Source: Bacillus mesophilus
Lineage (GTDB): Bacteria > Bacillota > Bacilli > Bacillales > SA4
Length of the DNA stretch: 64,000 nucleotides
NCBI RefSeq assembly: GCF_011008845.1
Contig: NZ_JAAIWM010000002.1
Coordinates: forward strand, 1 to 64,000
Reading direction: 5' to 3'
The position numbers and the translations under genes were made by a program. Position 1 is the stretch's first letter, and each line of letters starts with the position of its first letter. The notes under the pieces were generated by a model. It was not told the origin of the DNA, did no database searches, and worked only from the letters and a program-made list of their open reading frames with translations. Shown in pieces: positions 54,445 to 63,789 of this stretch.

Positions 54445-54648
54445 ATGAATACGGAGGATTTACGTAATCGTTTTTTGTTAGTTAATAAAAAGGAACCTTT
54501 AGATCTGATAGAACTTCTGCAATTTGCGAAGCTATCCTACGTTAAAGGAGATCTCACCATAGCGGTGTACCGTGATATTGTGAAGGAATTGGAACAAAAT
54601 TTAAATCCAGATGAAGACACTCAAAAACTTACTTCTCCTACAACATGA
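54445..54648 (+). CDS. yppF: YppF family protein
   Basis: 67 residues with the YppF pattern: LVNKKEPLDLIELLQFAKLSYVKGDLTIAVYRDIVKELE. Soluble and helical, function unknown. GGGGGTG lies 5-6 bases before the ATG. Transcribed opposite to yppE, as in B. subtilis. Confidence 0.85.
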   Translation: MNTEDLRNRFLLVNKKEPLDLIELLQFAKLSYVKGDLTIAVYRDIVKELEQNLNPDEDTQKLTSPTT

Positions 54649-54723
54649 CAAAAGTTACCTTAGTGATTTCACTCTTAATTAAGCACATTAAGAATGTATC
54701 TTCAATGAAGGAGTGAAATCGCT

Positions 54724-54918
54724 ATGGGAAGAGGCAAATCATTTAAGCATAAAACAAAAGGACATGACAGAGAATTGCCTGAATCTGGTGAGCAGGTACA
54801 ATCTAAGAATACAGAGCATGTTGAATATGTCATAGAACCTGTTGCTACGGCGGATCAGCCTGCTGTATCTGTACAAGTTACAAAGGACAGTGACCTAGAA
54901 GAAAATCCTTATTCGTAA
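54724..54918 (+). CDS. Small hydrophilic protein, unknown
   Basis: 64 residues (MGRGKSFKHKTKGHDRELPE, ending DLEENPYS). It has a basic start and an acidic, valine-rich end, predicted largely disordered. AAGGAG lies 8 bases before the ATG, with a strong terminator after. It sits 75 bases downstream of yppF. Possibly a spore protein by context; not recognised. Confidence 0.72.
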   Translation: MGRGKSFKHKTKGHDRELPESGEQVQSKNTEHVEYVIEPVATADQPAVSVQVTKDSDLEENPYS

Positions 54919-54947
54919 AAAAAAAGAGCCCACTGGGCTCTTTTTAC
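54917..54947. terminator. Bidirectional terminator
   Basis: AAAAAGAGCCC pairs with GGGCTCTTTTT over ACT, between the convergent small gene and yppE. Confidence 0.85.
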
Positions 54948-55303
54948 ATGTTAATACGCTTTAAAATGGAATCTAGATTATATTGGTTAGAACGAACAAG
55001 TTCTTTAAACCTTTTAGCGCCTGTTTTTGGAAAAAAGGCTTGAACAGAAACAGTGGTGATGTTTTCTTTTAGGTTTTCAACTTGTTGTTTATAAAAGTAC
55101 TTGGGCTTTTCTTGATTAATCCATTTTAAAACCAGTGGTTCCCATAGTTCTATTTCATCTTTTACCTTGTCAGCAAATGGCTTAACAATTGTAAAAAAGT
55201 CTTCAGGTTCCCCTTTTTGTTTAACACGATCGTAAATGGACCCAAGCTCCTGGTTATATTGTTGTAATAATTCTGTAGATCTTGCTAATTCCTTATATTT
55301 CAT
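54944..55303 (-). CDS. yppE: YppE family protein (DUF1798)
   Basis: 119 residues from MKYKELARSTELL. Helical bundle family: KPFADKVKDEIELWEPLVLKWI and FFPKTGAKRFKELVRSNQYNLDSI are typical of YppE. Function unknown. AGGTG lies 6 bases before the ATG at 55303; a second ATG three codons earlier is too close to it. Confidence 0.88.
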   Translation of the reverse strand: MKYKELARSTELLQQYNQELGSIYDRVKQKGEPEDFFTIVKPFADKVKDEIELWEPLVLKWINQEKPKYFYKQQVENLKENITTVSVQAFFPKTGAKRFKELVRSNQYNLDSILKRINM

Positions 55304-55372
55304 GCATTTCACCTATTACTAACCGTATTTTATTTTATCATCATACCGTTATCATAGTGAAAGAATCAACTG

Positions 55373-55603
55373 TTACCTACTAAATGCAATTTTAAGGGGC
55401 ATAAACCTTTCTTTTTTGGATGATTTTTCTTCCACCTTAACAAGTTGGGAATGAACAAAGAGAATTTTCTCTAACTGAGCAAGCTTCATTTGATTTAGTT
55501 CAATTTCTGTATGGGTCTCCACTGTCTCTTCCATTACATTAATGTTAGTCAACACTTCGTCAAAGGCATTCTCAATTACATTCAAAGACACCATTTTTTC
55601 CAA
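55373..55603 (-). CDS. yppD: YppD-like small protein
   Basis: About 76 residues, starting at TTG (MEKMVSLNVIENAFDEV), helical and acidic (VMEETVETHTEIELNQMKLAQLEKIL) with a basic end. GGAGG lies 8 bases before the TTG; the upstream ATG at 55618 overlaps that site. Named by position and size relative to B. subtilis yppD, so the symbol is moderately secure. Confidence 0.68.
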   Translation of the reverse strand: MEKMVSLNVIENAFDEVLTNINVMEETVETHTEIELNQMKLAQLEKILFVHSQLVKVEEKSSKKERFMPLKIAFSR

Positions 55604-55804
55604 ACTGAATCCCTCCATAAAATCTTTTATTAACTATATTCCATGCATCTTTAGAACAACCTCCACAAGTGACAAAACTAGTGTCCATTCGGCAAAGAAA
55701 GTGACTTTAGACCTCAATCGCACAATATCGACAACACCTTTAAAAGATAGAATGAAAATTGTCGCGTGGCTTAAACTAACGAATGTAGAGGAGGTGTTGT
55801 ACTT

Positions 55805-55915
55805 ATGGCAGGAAAAAAAGAAAATAAAGCAAACCCTACAAACAAGAATATTGAGGAAACAAAAACTGGCTATGGCAACAAAAAAATAGAAGGACCAAAC
55901 CGCCCTTCTGTTTAA
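55805..55915 (+). CDS. sspM: Minor small acid-soluble spore protein, SspM-like
   Basis: A 36-residue gene (MAGKKENKANPTNKNIEETK, ending GPNRPSV). The K/N/E-rich composition and the end KIEGPNRPSV match SspM-type minor SASPs (B. subtilis SspM ends KLGGPNRPST). Expected to be expressed in the forespore under SigG. AGGAGGTG lies 8 bases before the ATG and a terminator follows. Location among ypp genes agrees. Confidence 0.8.
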   Translation: MAGKKENKANPTNKNIEETKTGYGNKKIEGPNRPSV

Positions 55916-55926
55916 TACGGGTTGAT

Positions 55927-55957
55927 AAAAAGCAAGGAGGTATTCTCCTTGCTTTTA
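55927..55957. terminator. Bidirectional terminator
   Basis: AAAAGCAAGGAG pairs with CTCCTTGCTTTT over five bases, between convergent sspM and yppC. Confidence 0.85.
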
Positions 55958-56941
55958 TATTGTGAGAAAATCAGTAATAAGCTTATCCACACATATACCA
56001 GTATGAAGCTGTCTTTGTTTCTCCTTATACCATGTATTGATTTTGACTTTTTTTAAGGGCTCGTCATATGGTTCCATCCATTTACATAAATGTCTCCCCG
56101 ATGCATTCCATCCTTTATAATCATGGCGGTGATGGTATACAACAGGGAAAACAGATCGTAATTCAGGTGTATCCTTTATCTTATCTTTATATACGTATTG
56201 TTCGTAATCATGTCTGGAACCTGTGTGAGAAACTGTTTTTGAAAAGTTGTAGATGCCATTATAATAATCAGGATGAAATAATATAGATGCTAATCTTTTT
56301 CCTAGCTGTATTCTCGATTGAACTTTACGAAAATCAGATACAGAGCTACCATATAAATCACCCGTTTTAGTAGGAAACAACACGACACTGAAGTGGAGCC
56401 AATCTTGTAACAGGAAAAGCCAAGTATGGAAGACTTTTTTACGATAAATTGGATGTTCAATGACAGGTCTTTGGATTAGATTTTGTTCGTTTATAATCAA
56501 CGACACTAACAATTCGTCTTGATTTCCCTCTCTCATAAACTTCTTCCAGATCTCACTCATGAAAGGAGAAACATGAAAGAAGGGTAATAAATATGTGAGA
56601 TCCCTTTTGAATTCTTTAGATAACTGATATAGATATAGCTGTGGAAAAGCATCTAAAAATATTAGCCAATTTGCTCTCTCATAGGTTAGAAATAATCGTT
56701 GCCTAAGTTCCCTAGACAACACCTTCGGGAACCATTCACCCTTTAAATCACACATATTCCAACCTGCATTTCTCGAAACCATACTAGCTAGCAGGGCCCA
56801 TTTTATTTCATTGTTCTTCTCATAAAACCTACCATAGGTATTCGTCCGGGTTATATTGTCTTTATTTTGTAATGTGACATATGCCTTTACATGACTTACT
56901 ATGTTCCTTTCTTCCTCTGAAAGCTCCAAAACATTTTTCAC
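55955..56941 (-). CDS. yppC: YppC family protein (DUF2515)
   Basis: 328 residues, near the 320 of B. subtilis YppC. Conserved stretches: TNTYGRFYEKNNEIKWALLASMVSRNAGWNM, NWLIFLDAFPQLYLY and DWLHFSVVLFPTKTGDLYG. No clear signal or membrane helix. Function unknown. It is divergent from recU, as in B. subtilis. Confidence 0.88.
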   Translation of the reverse strand: MKNVLELSEEERNIVSHVKAYVTLQNKDNITRTNTYGRFYEKNNEIKWALLASMVSRNAGWNMCDLKGEWFPKVLSRELRQRLFLTYERANWLIFLDAFPQLYLYQLSKEFKRDLTYLLPFFHVSPFMSEIWKKFMREGNQDELLVSLIINEQNLIQRPVIEHPIYRKKVFHTWLFLLQDWLHFSVVLFPTKTGDLYGSSVSDFRKVQSRIQLGKRLASILFHPDYYNGIYNFSKTVSHTGSRHDYEQYVYKDKIKDTPELRSVFPVVYHHRHDYKGWNASGRHLCKWMEPYDEPLKKVKINTWYKEKQRQLHTGICVDKLITDFLTI

Positions 56942-57123
56942 GGTGTATCACCTCTCTCCTTATACTTTGCCAACAAATGTTGATTTATTTTCACAACCTT
57001 TTATATTCATTTTTTGGTATGATACTAAGTAGGCTTGGATGAGGAGTTTAGAAAAATTCATGTAACTTCTTTGTTTGTGAATTCGTCTATTAATTGGTTA
57101 CCTCACGCTTGGAGGAGATTATC

Positions 57124-57726
57124 ATGTCTATTCGATACCCTAACGGAAAAGCTTATCAAGCTAGTAAGGGACAGAATAAAAAACAGCCTGAAAAGAAATT
57201 TTCGTTTAGTAATCGTGGAATGACCCTCGAAGAAGATCTAAATGAAACGAATACTTATTATCTAGAAAGGCAAATTGCAGTCATTCATAAGAAACCTACA
57301 CCTGTTCAAATTGTCAATGTTGATTATCCAAGTAGAAGTGCTGCTGTTATTAAAGAAGCCTATTTTAAACAGGCATCGACAACTGACTATAATGGAATTT
57401 TCAAGGGAAGGTATATTGACTTTGAAGCAAAGGAAACTAAGAACAGTACTTCCTTTCCACTTCAAAATTTTCATCAGCATCAAATTGATCACATGAGAAG
57501 TGTGTTAGAGCAAGGTGGAATCTGCTTTGTGATTTTACGCTTCGCCGCAACGGAAGAAATATTTTTATTGGAAGCTACTCATTTACTTCAGTTTTGGTCC
57601 CGCCAAATGAATGGCGGTAGAAAATCTATGACCAAAGCTGAGATAGAGGCCGTTGCTTATAAAATCCCTATTGGCTACCAACCACGCATTCATTATATCT
57701 CCGTGATTGAGCAGCTCTATTTTTAG
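57124..57726 (+). CDS. recU: Holliday junction resolvase RecU
   Basis: 200 residues from [11 protein letters not shown]. Catalytic residues: E in [10 protein letters not shown] in [20 protein letters not shown] with E/K (DxnEvK-like), and the stalk loop between. RecU resolves recombination junctions and helps chromosome segregation. GGAGGAGA lies 6 bases before the ATG at 57124; the earlier start at 57094 covers that site. It is followed 41 bases later by ponA, the conserved pair. Confidence 0.95.
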   Translation: MSIRYPNGKAYQASKGQNKKQPEKKFSFSNRGMTLEEDLNETNTYYLERQIAVIHKKPTPVQIVNVDYPSRSAAVIKEAYFKQASTTDYNGIFKGRYIDFEAKETKNSTSFPLQNFHQHQIDHMRSVLEQGGICFVILRFAATEEIFLLEATHLLQFWSRQMNGGRKSMTKAEIEAVAYKIPIGYQPRIHYISVIEQLYF

Positions 57727-57767
57727 TGATTTTTTAAAGCACTAGCTGAAAGGCAGGAATTATTATT

Positions 57768-60293
57768 ATGGCAGAAAACAAATCAAGAGCAGAGCTAAAG
57801 CAAGCAAAAAAGAAAACAAAGAAAAAAGCTGGCTCTACAAAATCATTATTTAAAAAAGTTATCATTGCTTTTCTTATTTTAGGTATTATTGGAATGCTTG
57901 TGGGTGGGATCACCTTTTTTGCATTAGTTAAGGATGCACCTCCAATCGACGAAGCATTATTAAAAGATCCTGTGTCTTCAAAGTTACTTGATAAGGATGG
58001 AAATAAGTTTGCTGAAATTGGAGTAGAAAAGAGGACACATGTTCAGTATCAAGAAATTCCAAAGCTTATGGAAAATGCAATTCTTGCTGTTGAGGATATA
58101 CGCTTCTACGATCATTATGGTGTTGACTTACGACGTTTAGTTGGAGCGGTCATTGCTAATTTTCAAGAAGGCTTCGGGGCAGAAGGTGCTAGTACGCTTA
58201 CTCAACAGGTAGTAAAGCTTTCGTTCCTAACACCTGACAAAACCGTTGAACGAAAAGTTCAAGAACAATGGTTGGCAATTCAGCTAGAGCAGAAATATAC
58301 AAAAGAACAAATTTTTGAAATGTATGCAAATAAGATTTATCTATCAAGTATCCCTTCTTATGGTCAGGTATATGGTGTTGCATCAGCTGCTGAGGCATAT
58401 TATGGGAAGAAATTAAATGAACTAGAAATTCATGAGGCTGCAATGATTGCTGGGATGCCACAAAGTCCAAATAGGTATAATCCCTTTGATCATCCAGAAG
58501 ATGCGGAAAAGCGACGTAACATTGTTATTACATTAATGGCTAAGCATGGATTTATAACTGAAGCTGAAGCTGAAGCTGCAAAGGCAGTTCCTGTTGCAAG
58601 CACATTGGTTCAAACTCAAAAAGACCCTCAGCCATATGATGCTTTTATCGATCAAGTATTGAAGGAAGTTATCGAGCTTGGCGATATCGATGTATCAACA
58701 GCTGGATTAGAAATTCACACTACACTTGACCCGGCTGCACAGACATATGTTGAGCAGGCTTTGAACACGAATGACATTATTGAGTATCCAAATGAGGAAT
58801 TTCAGGCTGGTGTAGCTTTAATTAATACGCAAACAGGTGAAATTCAAGCCATTGGCGGAGGAAGGAATTCTACGGTAGCTAGAGGCTTTAATTACGCTAC
58901 TGCAATCAATCGTCAACCTGGATCTACAATTAAGCCTGTCATCGACTATGGGCCGGCGATTGAGCATTTACAGTGGTCAACATATCATCAAATTGTTGAT
59001 GAGCCATACACCTACTCAGAAGGACAGCCTATAAAAAATCACGATAATAAATTTAAAGGCCAAATGTCAATCCGACAAGCATTAGCAGATTCAAGAAATA
59101 TACCTGCTTTAAAGACATTCCAGGAGGTTGGTAGTGAACGAGCTGGCGAGTTCGCCTCTACTCTTGGAATTCGGGTTGGTGATGTATTTGAATCCCATTC
59201 TATTGGAGGTTTTAATGGAGTATCTCCATTAGAGTTGGCAGGAGCGTTTAGCGCATTTGGAAATCAAGGAATTTATAATAAACCACATGCCGTTACTAAA
59301 GTTGTATTTATGGATGGTTCTGAGGTTGTCTTAAAGCCTAAGCCTGTTACTGCTATGAAGGAGTCAACAGCGTTTATGGTAACGGATATAATGAGATCTG
59401 TTGTTACATCCGGAACTGGTAGATCTGCAAATATATCAGGACTTCCTGTTGTTGGTAAGACAGGAACGACAAACTTCCCTGCAGATGTTAAAAAGAAATA
59501 CAACATAAAGAATGGTGGAGTAAACGATATTTGGTTTGCTGGCTACACCCCTTTATATACAGCCGCCATTTGGACTGGATATGATACTCCTGAAAAAGGA
59601 TATATTTTAAGTCCTGACGAAAAGGCAATTGCCAAGCAACTATTTAAAGAGATTATTCAGAAGGTCTCAGAAGGTAAGGAGACTGGAGAATTTGTAAAGC
59701 CTAATAGCGTTGTTCAAGTCGCTGTTGAAAAAGGCTCGAATCCTCCAAAGTTACCTAGTGAATTTACTCCAGATGACCTGATTGTGAAAGAATATTTCAT
59801 AAAAGGTACCGAGCCTAAAGAGGTATCTGAAAAGTATAGGAAGCTAGATGTCCCAAGTGAACTAATCGCTGCTTATGATGAAGAAACGAACCAAGTTACC
59901 TTAAGATGGAAATACCCTGACGATCAAAGAGAAGGTATTCTCTTTGATGTACAATACTCAGTTGATGAAGGTCCATTCGAACTTCTAGAAACTGTGGGTG
60001 AACTAGGACTGATTGTTCAAAATCCAATACCAGAAGCCATTTATCGCTTCAGAGTCATCGCATACAGAGAAGCAGACCCTGAGAATAGAAGCGATCCTGC
60101 TGATATTGAAATTCAGATTCCTGCCTTAAGTCTTGAAGATGAACTTGATTTAATACCAGGTGAAGATGATGAGGAAGTAGAACCAGATCCAGAAGAGTCT
60201 GAAGAAAATGAGGGCGAAACTGGTGATGGTAATGGAAATGATGGTTCAGGTGGTAACGGGAACGGCGGGTCAGGAAATAACGGTAATAACTAG
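57768..60293 (+). CDS. ponA: Bifunctional penicillin-binding protein 1A (PonA)
   Basis: 841 residues. A lysine-rich cytoplasmic tail and one membrane segment (VIIAFLILGIIGMLVGGITFF) lead to the glycosyltransferase (AVEDIRFYDHYGVD, EGASTLTQQVVKL). The transpeptidase has SxxK in GSTIKP, SRN (DSRNIPAL) and KTG (VGKTGTTN). A fibronectin type III domain and an acidic then Gly/Asn-rich tail follow. It polymerises and crosslinks peptidoglycan at septum and side wall. It overlaps functionally with GpsB in this same window. Confidence 0.97.
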   Translation: MAENKSRAELKQAKKKTKKKAGSTKSLFKKVIIAFLILGIIGMLVGGITFFALVKDAPPIDEALLKDPVSSKLLDKDGNKFAEIGVEKRTHVQYQEIPKLMENAILAVEDIRFYDHYGVDLRRLVGAVIANFQEGFGAEGASTLTQQVVKLSFLTPDKTVERKVQEQWLAIQLEQKYTKEQIFEMYANKIYLSSIPSYGQVYGVASAAEAYYGKKLNELEIHEAAMIAGMPQSPNRYNPFDHPEDAEKRRNIVITLMAKHGFITEAEAEAAKAVPVASTLVQTQKDPQPYDAFIDQVLKEVIELGDIDVSTAGLEIHTTLDPAAQTYVEQALNTNDIIEYPNEEFQAGVALINTQTGEIQAIGGGRNSTVARGFNYATAINRQPGSTIKPVIDYGPAIEHLQWSTYHQIVDEPYTYSEGQPIKNHDNKFKGQMSIRQALADSRNIPALKTFQEVGSERAGEFASTLGIRVGDVFESHSIGGFNGVSPLELAGAFSAFGNQGIYNKPHAVTKVVFMDGSEVVLKPKPVTAMKESTAFMVTDIMRSVVTSGTGRSANISGLPVVGKTGTTNFPADVKKKYNIKNGGVNDIWFAGYTPLYTAAIWTGYDTPEKGYILSPDEKAIAKQLFKEIIQKVSEGKETGEFVKPNSVVQVAVEKGSNPPKLPSEFTPDDLIVKEYFIKGTEPKEVSEKYRKLDVPSELIAAYDEETNQVTLRWKYPDDQREGILFDVQYSVDEGPFELLETVGELGLIVQNPIPEAIYRFRVIAYREADPENRSDPADIEIQIPALSLEDELDLIPGEDDEEVEPDPEESEENEGETGDGNGNDGSGGNGNGGSGNNGNN

Positions 60294-60351
60294 ATAACCT
60301 AGTCTAGTTCAAGGAAAACAAAGATCTAGCATTTTTAGTGAAACAGTAAAA

Positions 60352-60391
60352 TAAAAAGCAGCCCGAGACTATGTTCTCAGGCTGCTTTTTT
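60352..60391. terminator. Bidirectional terminator after ponA
   Basis: AAAAAGCAGCC-GAGA pairs with TCTC-GGCTGCTTTTT. It overlaps the last codons of ypoC on the other strand. Confidence 0.8.
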
Positions 60392-60902
60392 CTTTCATAA
60401 TGGAAAGTTGATATTGCTTATTCAGCTCTTCAAAAAGTTCAACTAATTGCAAATATGAGTGATAATGATCTGGTGAATTTATGATATACTCTAGTCTTTC
60501 AAGACAATTAACTGGTTTAATTTCTAGAGTTCCAAGAGCATCCTTCCAGTTTGTTAATGTCGTGACAGGTTTTTTATTTGTCCAATTAAGAGCCATGATA
60601 AACGCTGCAATATTAGTCGACATGATAGGTTTTGCTTCATTACGTCTGCGATTTCCAAATAATTCTCTCAATAAGTTCTTTGACTCAAACCAACGAGAGA
60701 GTAAGTAGGCAACTGTTTGTTCACGCTCTTCCCATGGTTTATTGGTTTCTATACTTAGGCAATGAGCGATGTCATAAATAAATGGCAAATCCACTAGTGT
60801 TTCTAAAGATTCATCGTGAAGTTCGAATTCCTGACCACTTTCCTTAAAAAAAAGAGGATGAAGAAAGGGAGTTGGAATATTAACGTTTAGCTGCTTCCCC
60901 AC
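60369..60902 (-). CDS. ypoC: YpoC family protein
   Basis: About 177 residues. Conserved features include NVNIPTPFLHPLFF and TNKPWEEREQTVAYLLSRWFESKN. Soluble, function unknown; the gene is conserved next to nth and dnaD in Bacillus. It starts inside nth: GTG at 60902 (AAGGGTGG about 8 bases upstream) is preferred over GTG at 60914, giving a 23-base overlap. Confidence 0.85.
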   Translation of the reverse strand: MGKQLNVNIPTPFLHPLFFKESGQEFELHDESLETLVDLPFIYDIAHCLSIETNKPWEEREQTVAYLLSRWFESKNLLRELFGNRRRNEAKPIMSTNIAAFIMALNWTNKKPVTTLTNWKDALGTLEIKPVNCLERLEYIINSPDHYHSYLQLVELFEELNKQYQLSIMKEKSSLRT

Positions 60903-61554
60903 TCTTTCTACCACCCTTCATTCGTTTCTGTCCTTCTCTGCAAACCTCAAGTAACGGACACTCCCCACATTGAGGATTTTGTGCCTTGCAATGATACCTT
61001 CCAAAAAATATCAACCGATGATGCGTAACGGACCATTCATCCTCTGGAACCTTCTTCATTAACTGCTTTTCCACTTCTAGTACAGAATCCTTCCAGCGGC
61101 AAAACGCCAAACGTTTGCTAACCCGTTCAACGTGGGTATCAACTGCAATGGCAGGAATGTCGTAAGCAACCGATACCACGACATTTGCTGTTTTTCTTCC
61201 AACACCTGGTAGCTTAGTCAATTCATCTCGATCCTTTGGTACTTCTCCACCATACTCGTCCAAAAGTAATTGAGATAACTTCCTGATATTTTTTGCCTTA
61301 TTCCTAAAAAGTCCAATCGATCGAATATCGTTCTGTAGTTCTTCTTCGGTTACAGCTAAATAATCTTCAGGTGTTTTATATTTTTGAAATAGGTTCTTAG
61401 TAACCTTGTTTACCAATGCATCCGTACATTGTGCTGACAAACTAACTGCAATAACCAATTCAAAAGGATTAGAATGGTGTAGCTCACAATGTGCATCTGG
61501 AAACATTTCACCCATTGTATCTAGACAATAGCGTATCTGCTGTTTATTTAGCAT
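60880..61554 (-). CDS. nth: Endonuclease III (base-excision DNA glycosylase/AP lyase)
   Basis: 224 residues. It has the helix-hairpin-helix TKLPGVGRKTANVVVS with the catalytic lysine, the catalytic aspartate in AVDTHVERV, and a 4Fe-4S cluster C-x6-C-x2-C-x5-C at the C terminus. It removes oxidised pyrimidines. A basic tail after the cluster (GQKRMKGGRKSG) is a little longer than in E. coli. It follows dnaD by 13 bases. Confidence 0.96.
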   Translation of the reverse strand: MLNKQQIRYCLDTMGEMFPDAHCELHHSNPFELVIAVSLSAQCTDALVNKVTKNLFQKYKTPEDYLAVTEEELQNDIRSIGLFRNKAKNIRKLSQLLLDEYGGEVPKDRDELTKLPGVGRKTANVVVSVAYDIPAIAVDTHVERVSKRLAFCRWKDSVLEVEKQLMKKVPEDEWSVTHHRLIFFGRYHCKAQNPQCGECPLLEVCREGQKRMKGGRKSGEAAKR

Positions 61555-61567
61555 AATTCCTCATCCT

Positions 61568-62257
61568 TTATTCTTGATCCAACCAGTTAAAAGTCCCACT
61601 CTTCACTTGAGTTTGTCGTAATTTAGACGGTTGATGCTGTCTCACCTTTTGTCCAAATTCTTGGGCCTTTTCAACAGAAGTAACTCCGTTTCGCTTCCAT
61701 TCAAATAGAATTCGATCGATGTAACGAAAGTTCATTTTTCCTGATAAAACTGATTCCCTTAGAGCTGCTTTTATCAAAACTGGATCATGATTCTCTTGAT
61801 CTAACCATATTGACAATGTTTCAATTTCAATTGGAGATAGTGGGCGACCAAACTCACTCTCAAAAATACTATATAGCTTCGATTCTAAGCTTCGTCTAGT
61901 CTCTTTATCCTCATCTTTTGTTTCCTGTAGAAATAACATCAGTATTTTTTCCCATAGGGGTTGTAGTGAGTATCTTTCCCCTCTAACACCGTCACTCTCA
62001 TGATCCTCAATTTTCATAAATCCCTTTTGCAGAAGCTTGCGAAATAAATCTGCACATTGATTAACAGGTAATGTCATTTTACTAGCTATTTCATGTGGAG
62101 TAGGAAATGTATTGCCACTTTCTATATATGAATGAACATGGATAATTAAAATAAATTCACTTTCATTTAACCCTAATTTTGAATAGTTATTTAGTAAAAG
62201 CTTTGGAATCGCTATACTCCCCTGCTCAAACCATTCAATCATTTTTTCCTTCTTCAA
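61568..62257 (-). CDS. dnaD: Replication-initiation protein DnaD
   Basis: About 229 residues. An N-terminal winged-helix domain (IPKLLLNNYSKLGLNESEFILIIHVHSYI, TFPTPHEIASKM) is followed by the DnaD C-terminal domain with FRYIDRILFEWKRNGV. It acts with DnaB and DnaI in loading the replicative helicase at oriC and at stalled forks. TTG at 62257 after GGGGTGG gives MKKEKMIEW, aligned with the start of B. subtilis DnaD; an ATG at 62245 is the alternative. Confidence 0.94.
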   Translation of the reverse strand: MKKEKMIEWFEQGSIAIPKLLLNNYSKLGLNESEFILIIHVHSYIESGNTFPTPHEIASKMTLPVNQCADLFRKLLQKGFMKIEDHESDGVRGERYSLQPLWEKILMLFLQETKDEDKETRRSLESKLYSIFESEFGRPLSPIEIETLSIWLDQENHDPVLIKAALRESVLSGKMNFRYIDRILFEWKRNGVTSVEKAQEFGQKVRQHQPSKLRQTQVKSGTFNWLDQE

Positions 62258-62355
62258 ATAACCACCCCATCTAATCAAACCATCAGTAGTAAGTATATCA
62301 TGAAAGGCTCATCTTACATGATAGAAAAACTTGGCTATCCTCTACTTCGCTTAAC

Positions 62356-62383
62356 AAAATAAAGAGCCCCAATCGGAGCTCCA
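62356..62383 (-). terminator. Terminator after asnS
   Basis: AGCTCC pairs with GGGGCT over GATT, with a U-rich tail on the minus strand. It separates asnS from dnaD. Confidence 0.7.
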
Positions 62384-62388
62384 ACAAA

Positions 62389-63681
62389 TTAAGGATATAA
62401 ACGGTTTAATAGTCTTGGGAATGGGATCGTTTCACGGACATGGTCAGCTCCACTAATCCAGGCAACAGTTCTTTCTAATCCAAGTCCGAAACCGGAGTGT
62501 GGTACAGAACCATATTGTCGAAGTTGTAGGTACCATTTATAAGCCCCATCAAGCAGGCCATGCTCTTCTAGTCTTTGTTTTAATAGGTCGTGATCATGAA
62601 CACGCTCAGAGCCACCAATGATCTCTCCGTAGCCTTCTGGTGCAATCATATCAGCACACAGAACAACATCTTCTCTTGTTGGATGAGGCTGCATATAAAA
62701 CGGCTTTAGAGAGGTAGGATAATGTGTGATAAATACAGGCTTCTCATAGCTCTCTGCTATTGCTGTTTCATGAGGAGCTCCAAAATCATCGCCCCACTCA
62801 ATGTCGGTAAATCCTTTATTCTTTAAGAACTCAATCGCTTCATCATAAGAAATTCTTGGGAAAGGAGCTGTGATCTTTTCTAGTTTTGTTACATCTCTTT
62901 CAAGCACACCTAGCTCTAGCTTACAGTTCTTTAGAACGGATTGAACAATAAACGATACATACTCTTCCTGCACTTTTAAGCTGTCTTCAAATTCATAGAA
63001 TGCCATCTCAGGCTCAATCATCCAAAACTCAATCAGATGTCGTCTTGTTTTAGACTTTTCCGCTCGAAACGTAGGGCCGAATGAAAATACCTTTCCTAAC
63101 GCCATCGCTGCAGCTTCCATATAGAGTTGTCCACTTTGTGAGAGGAATGCATCCTCATCGAAATACTTTGTTTGGAATAATTCTGTCGTACCCTCAGGAG
63201 CACTTCCCGTTAGGATTGGCGGATCTACCTTAACAAACCCATTTTCATTAAAGAACTCATATGTTGCACGGATCACTTCATTCCTAATTTTCATGATAGA
63301 GTGTTGTTTTTTAGAGCGAATCCATAAATGACGGTGATCCATTAAAAACTCAACGCCATGTTCCTTAGGAGTGATTGGATAATCAACTGCCTCTTGAATG
63401 ACTTCAATGTTTTGAACACCTAACTCATATCCAAAAGGAGAACGCTCGTCTACACGAATTTCACCTGTTACATAAATTGAACTTTCCTGTGTAATTGACT
63501 TCGCTGCTTCAAATACCTTTTCATCCACTTCGCTTATAACTACGACACCTTGCATAAAGCCAGTACCGTCTCTAAGCTGTAAGAAAGCGATTTTCCCGCT
63601 AGAGCGCTTATTAGAAAGCCATGCTCCGATTGTTACAACTTGTCCTACATATTTTCCTACTTCAGCTATTGTTGTTTTCAC
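62389..63681 (-). CDS. asnS: Asparaginyl-tRNA synthetase
   Basis: 430 residues, the standard length. N-terminal OB-fold ([26 protein letters not shown]), then the class II core with motif 2 in [30 protein letters not shown] and motif 3 [15 protein letters not shown]. It charges tRNA-Asn. GGAGG lies before the ATG. No T-box leader is visible in the short upstream region. Confidence 0.97.
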   Translation of the reverse strand: MKTTIAEVGKYVGQVVTIGAWLSNKRSSGKIAFLQLRDGTGFMQGVVVISEVDEKVFEAAKSITQESSIYVTGEIRVDERSPFGYELGVQNIEVIQEAVDYPITPKEHGVEFLMDHRHLWIRSKKQHSIMKIRNEVIRATYEFFNENGFVKVDPPILTGSAPEGTTELFQTKYFDEDAFLSQSGQLYMEAAAMALGKVFSFGPTFRAEKSKTRRHLIEFWMIEPEMAFYEFEDSLKVQEEYVSFIVQSVLKNCKLELGVLERDVTKLEKITAPFPRISYDEAIEFLKNKGFTDIEWGDDFGAPHETAIAESYEKPVFITHYPTSLKPFYMQPHPTREDVVLCADMIAPEGYGEIIGGSERVHDHDLLKQRLEEHGLLDGAYKWYLQLRQYGSVPHSGFGLGLERTVAWISGADHVRETIPFPRLLNRLYP

Positions 63682-63789
63682 TTAAAATTTCCTCCTAAAG
63701 CTGTGACCATTAAATTATGTATTATAGTTCATTATAGTATAACAGCAACGCTATTCACAACTGCATCGATACTTTCTTTGGAATACCAA

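Noticed and set aside
63682..63789. T-box leader for asnS
   Set aside because: The upstream space is short and lacks the T-box sequence or a leader terminator.
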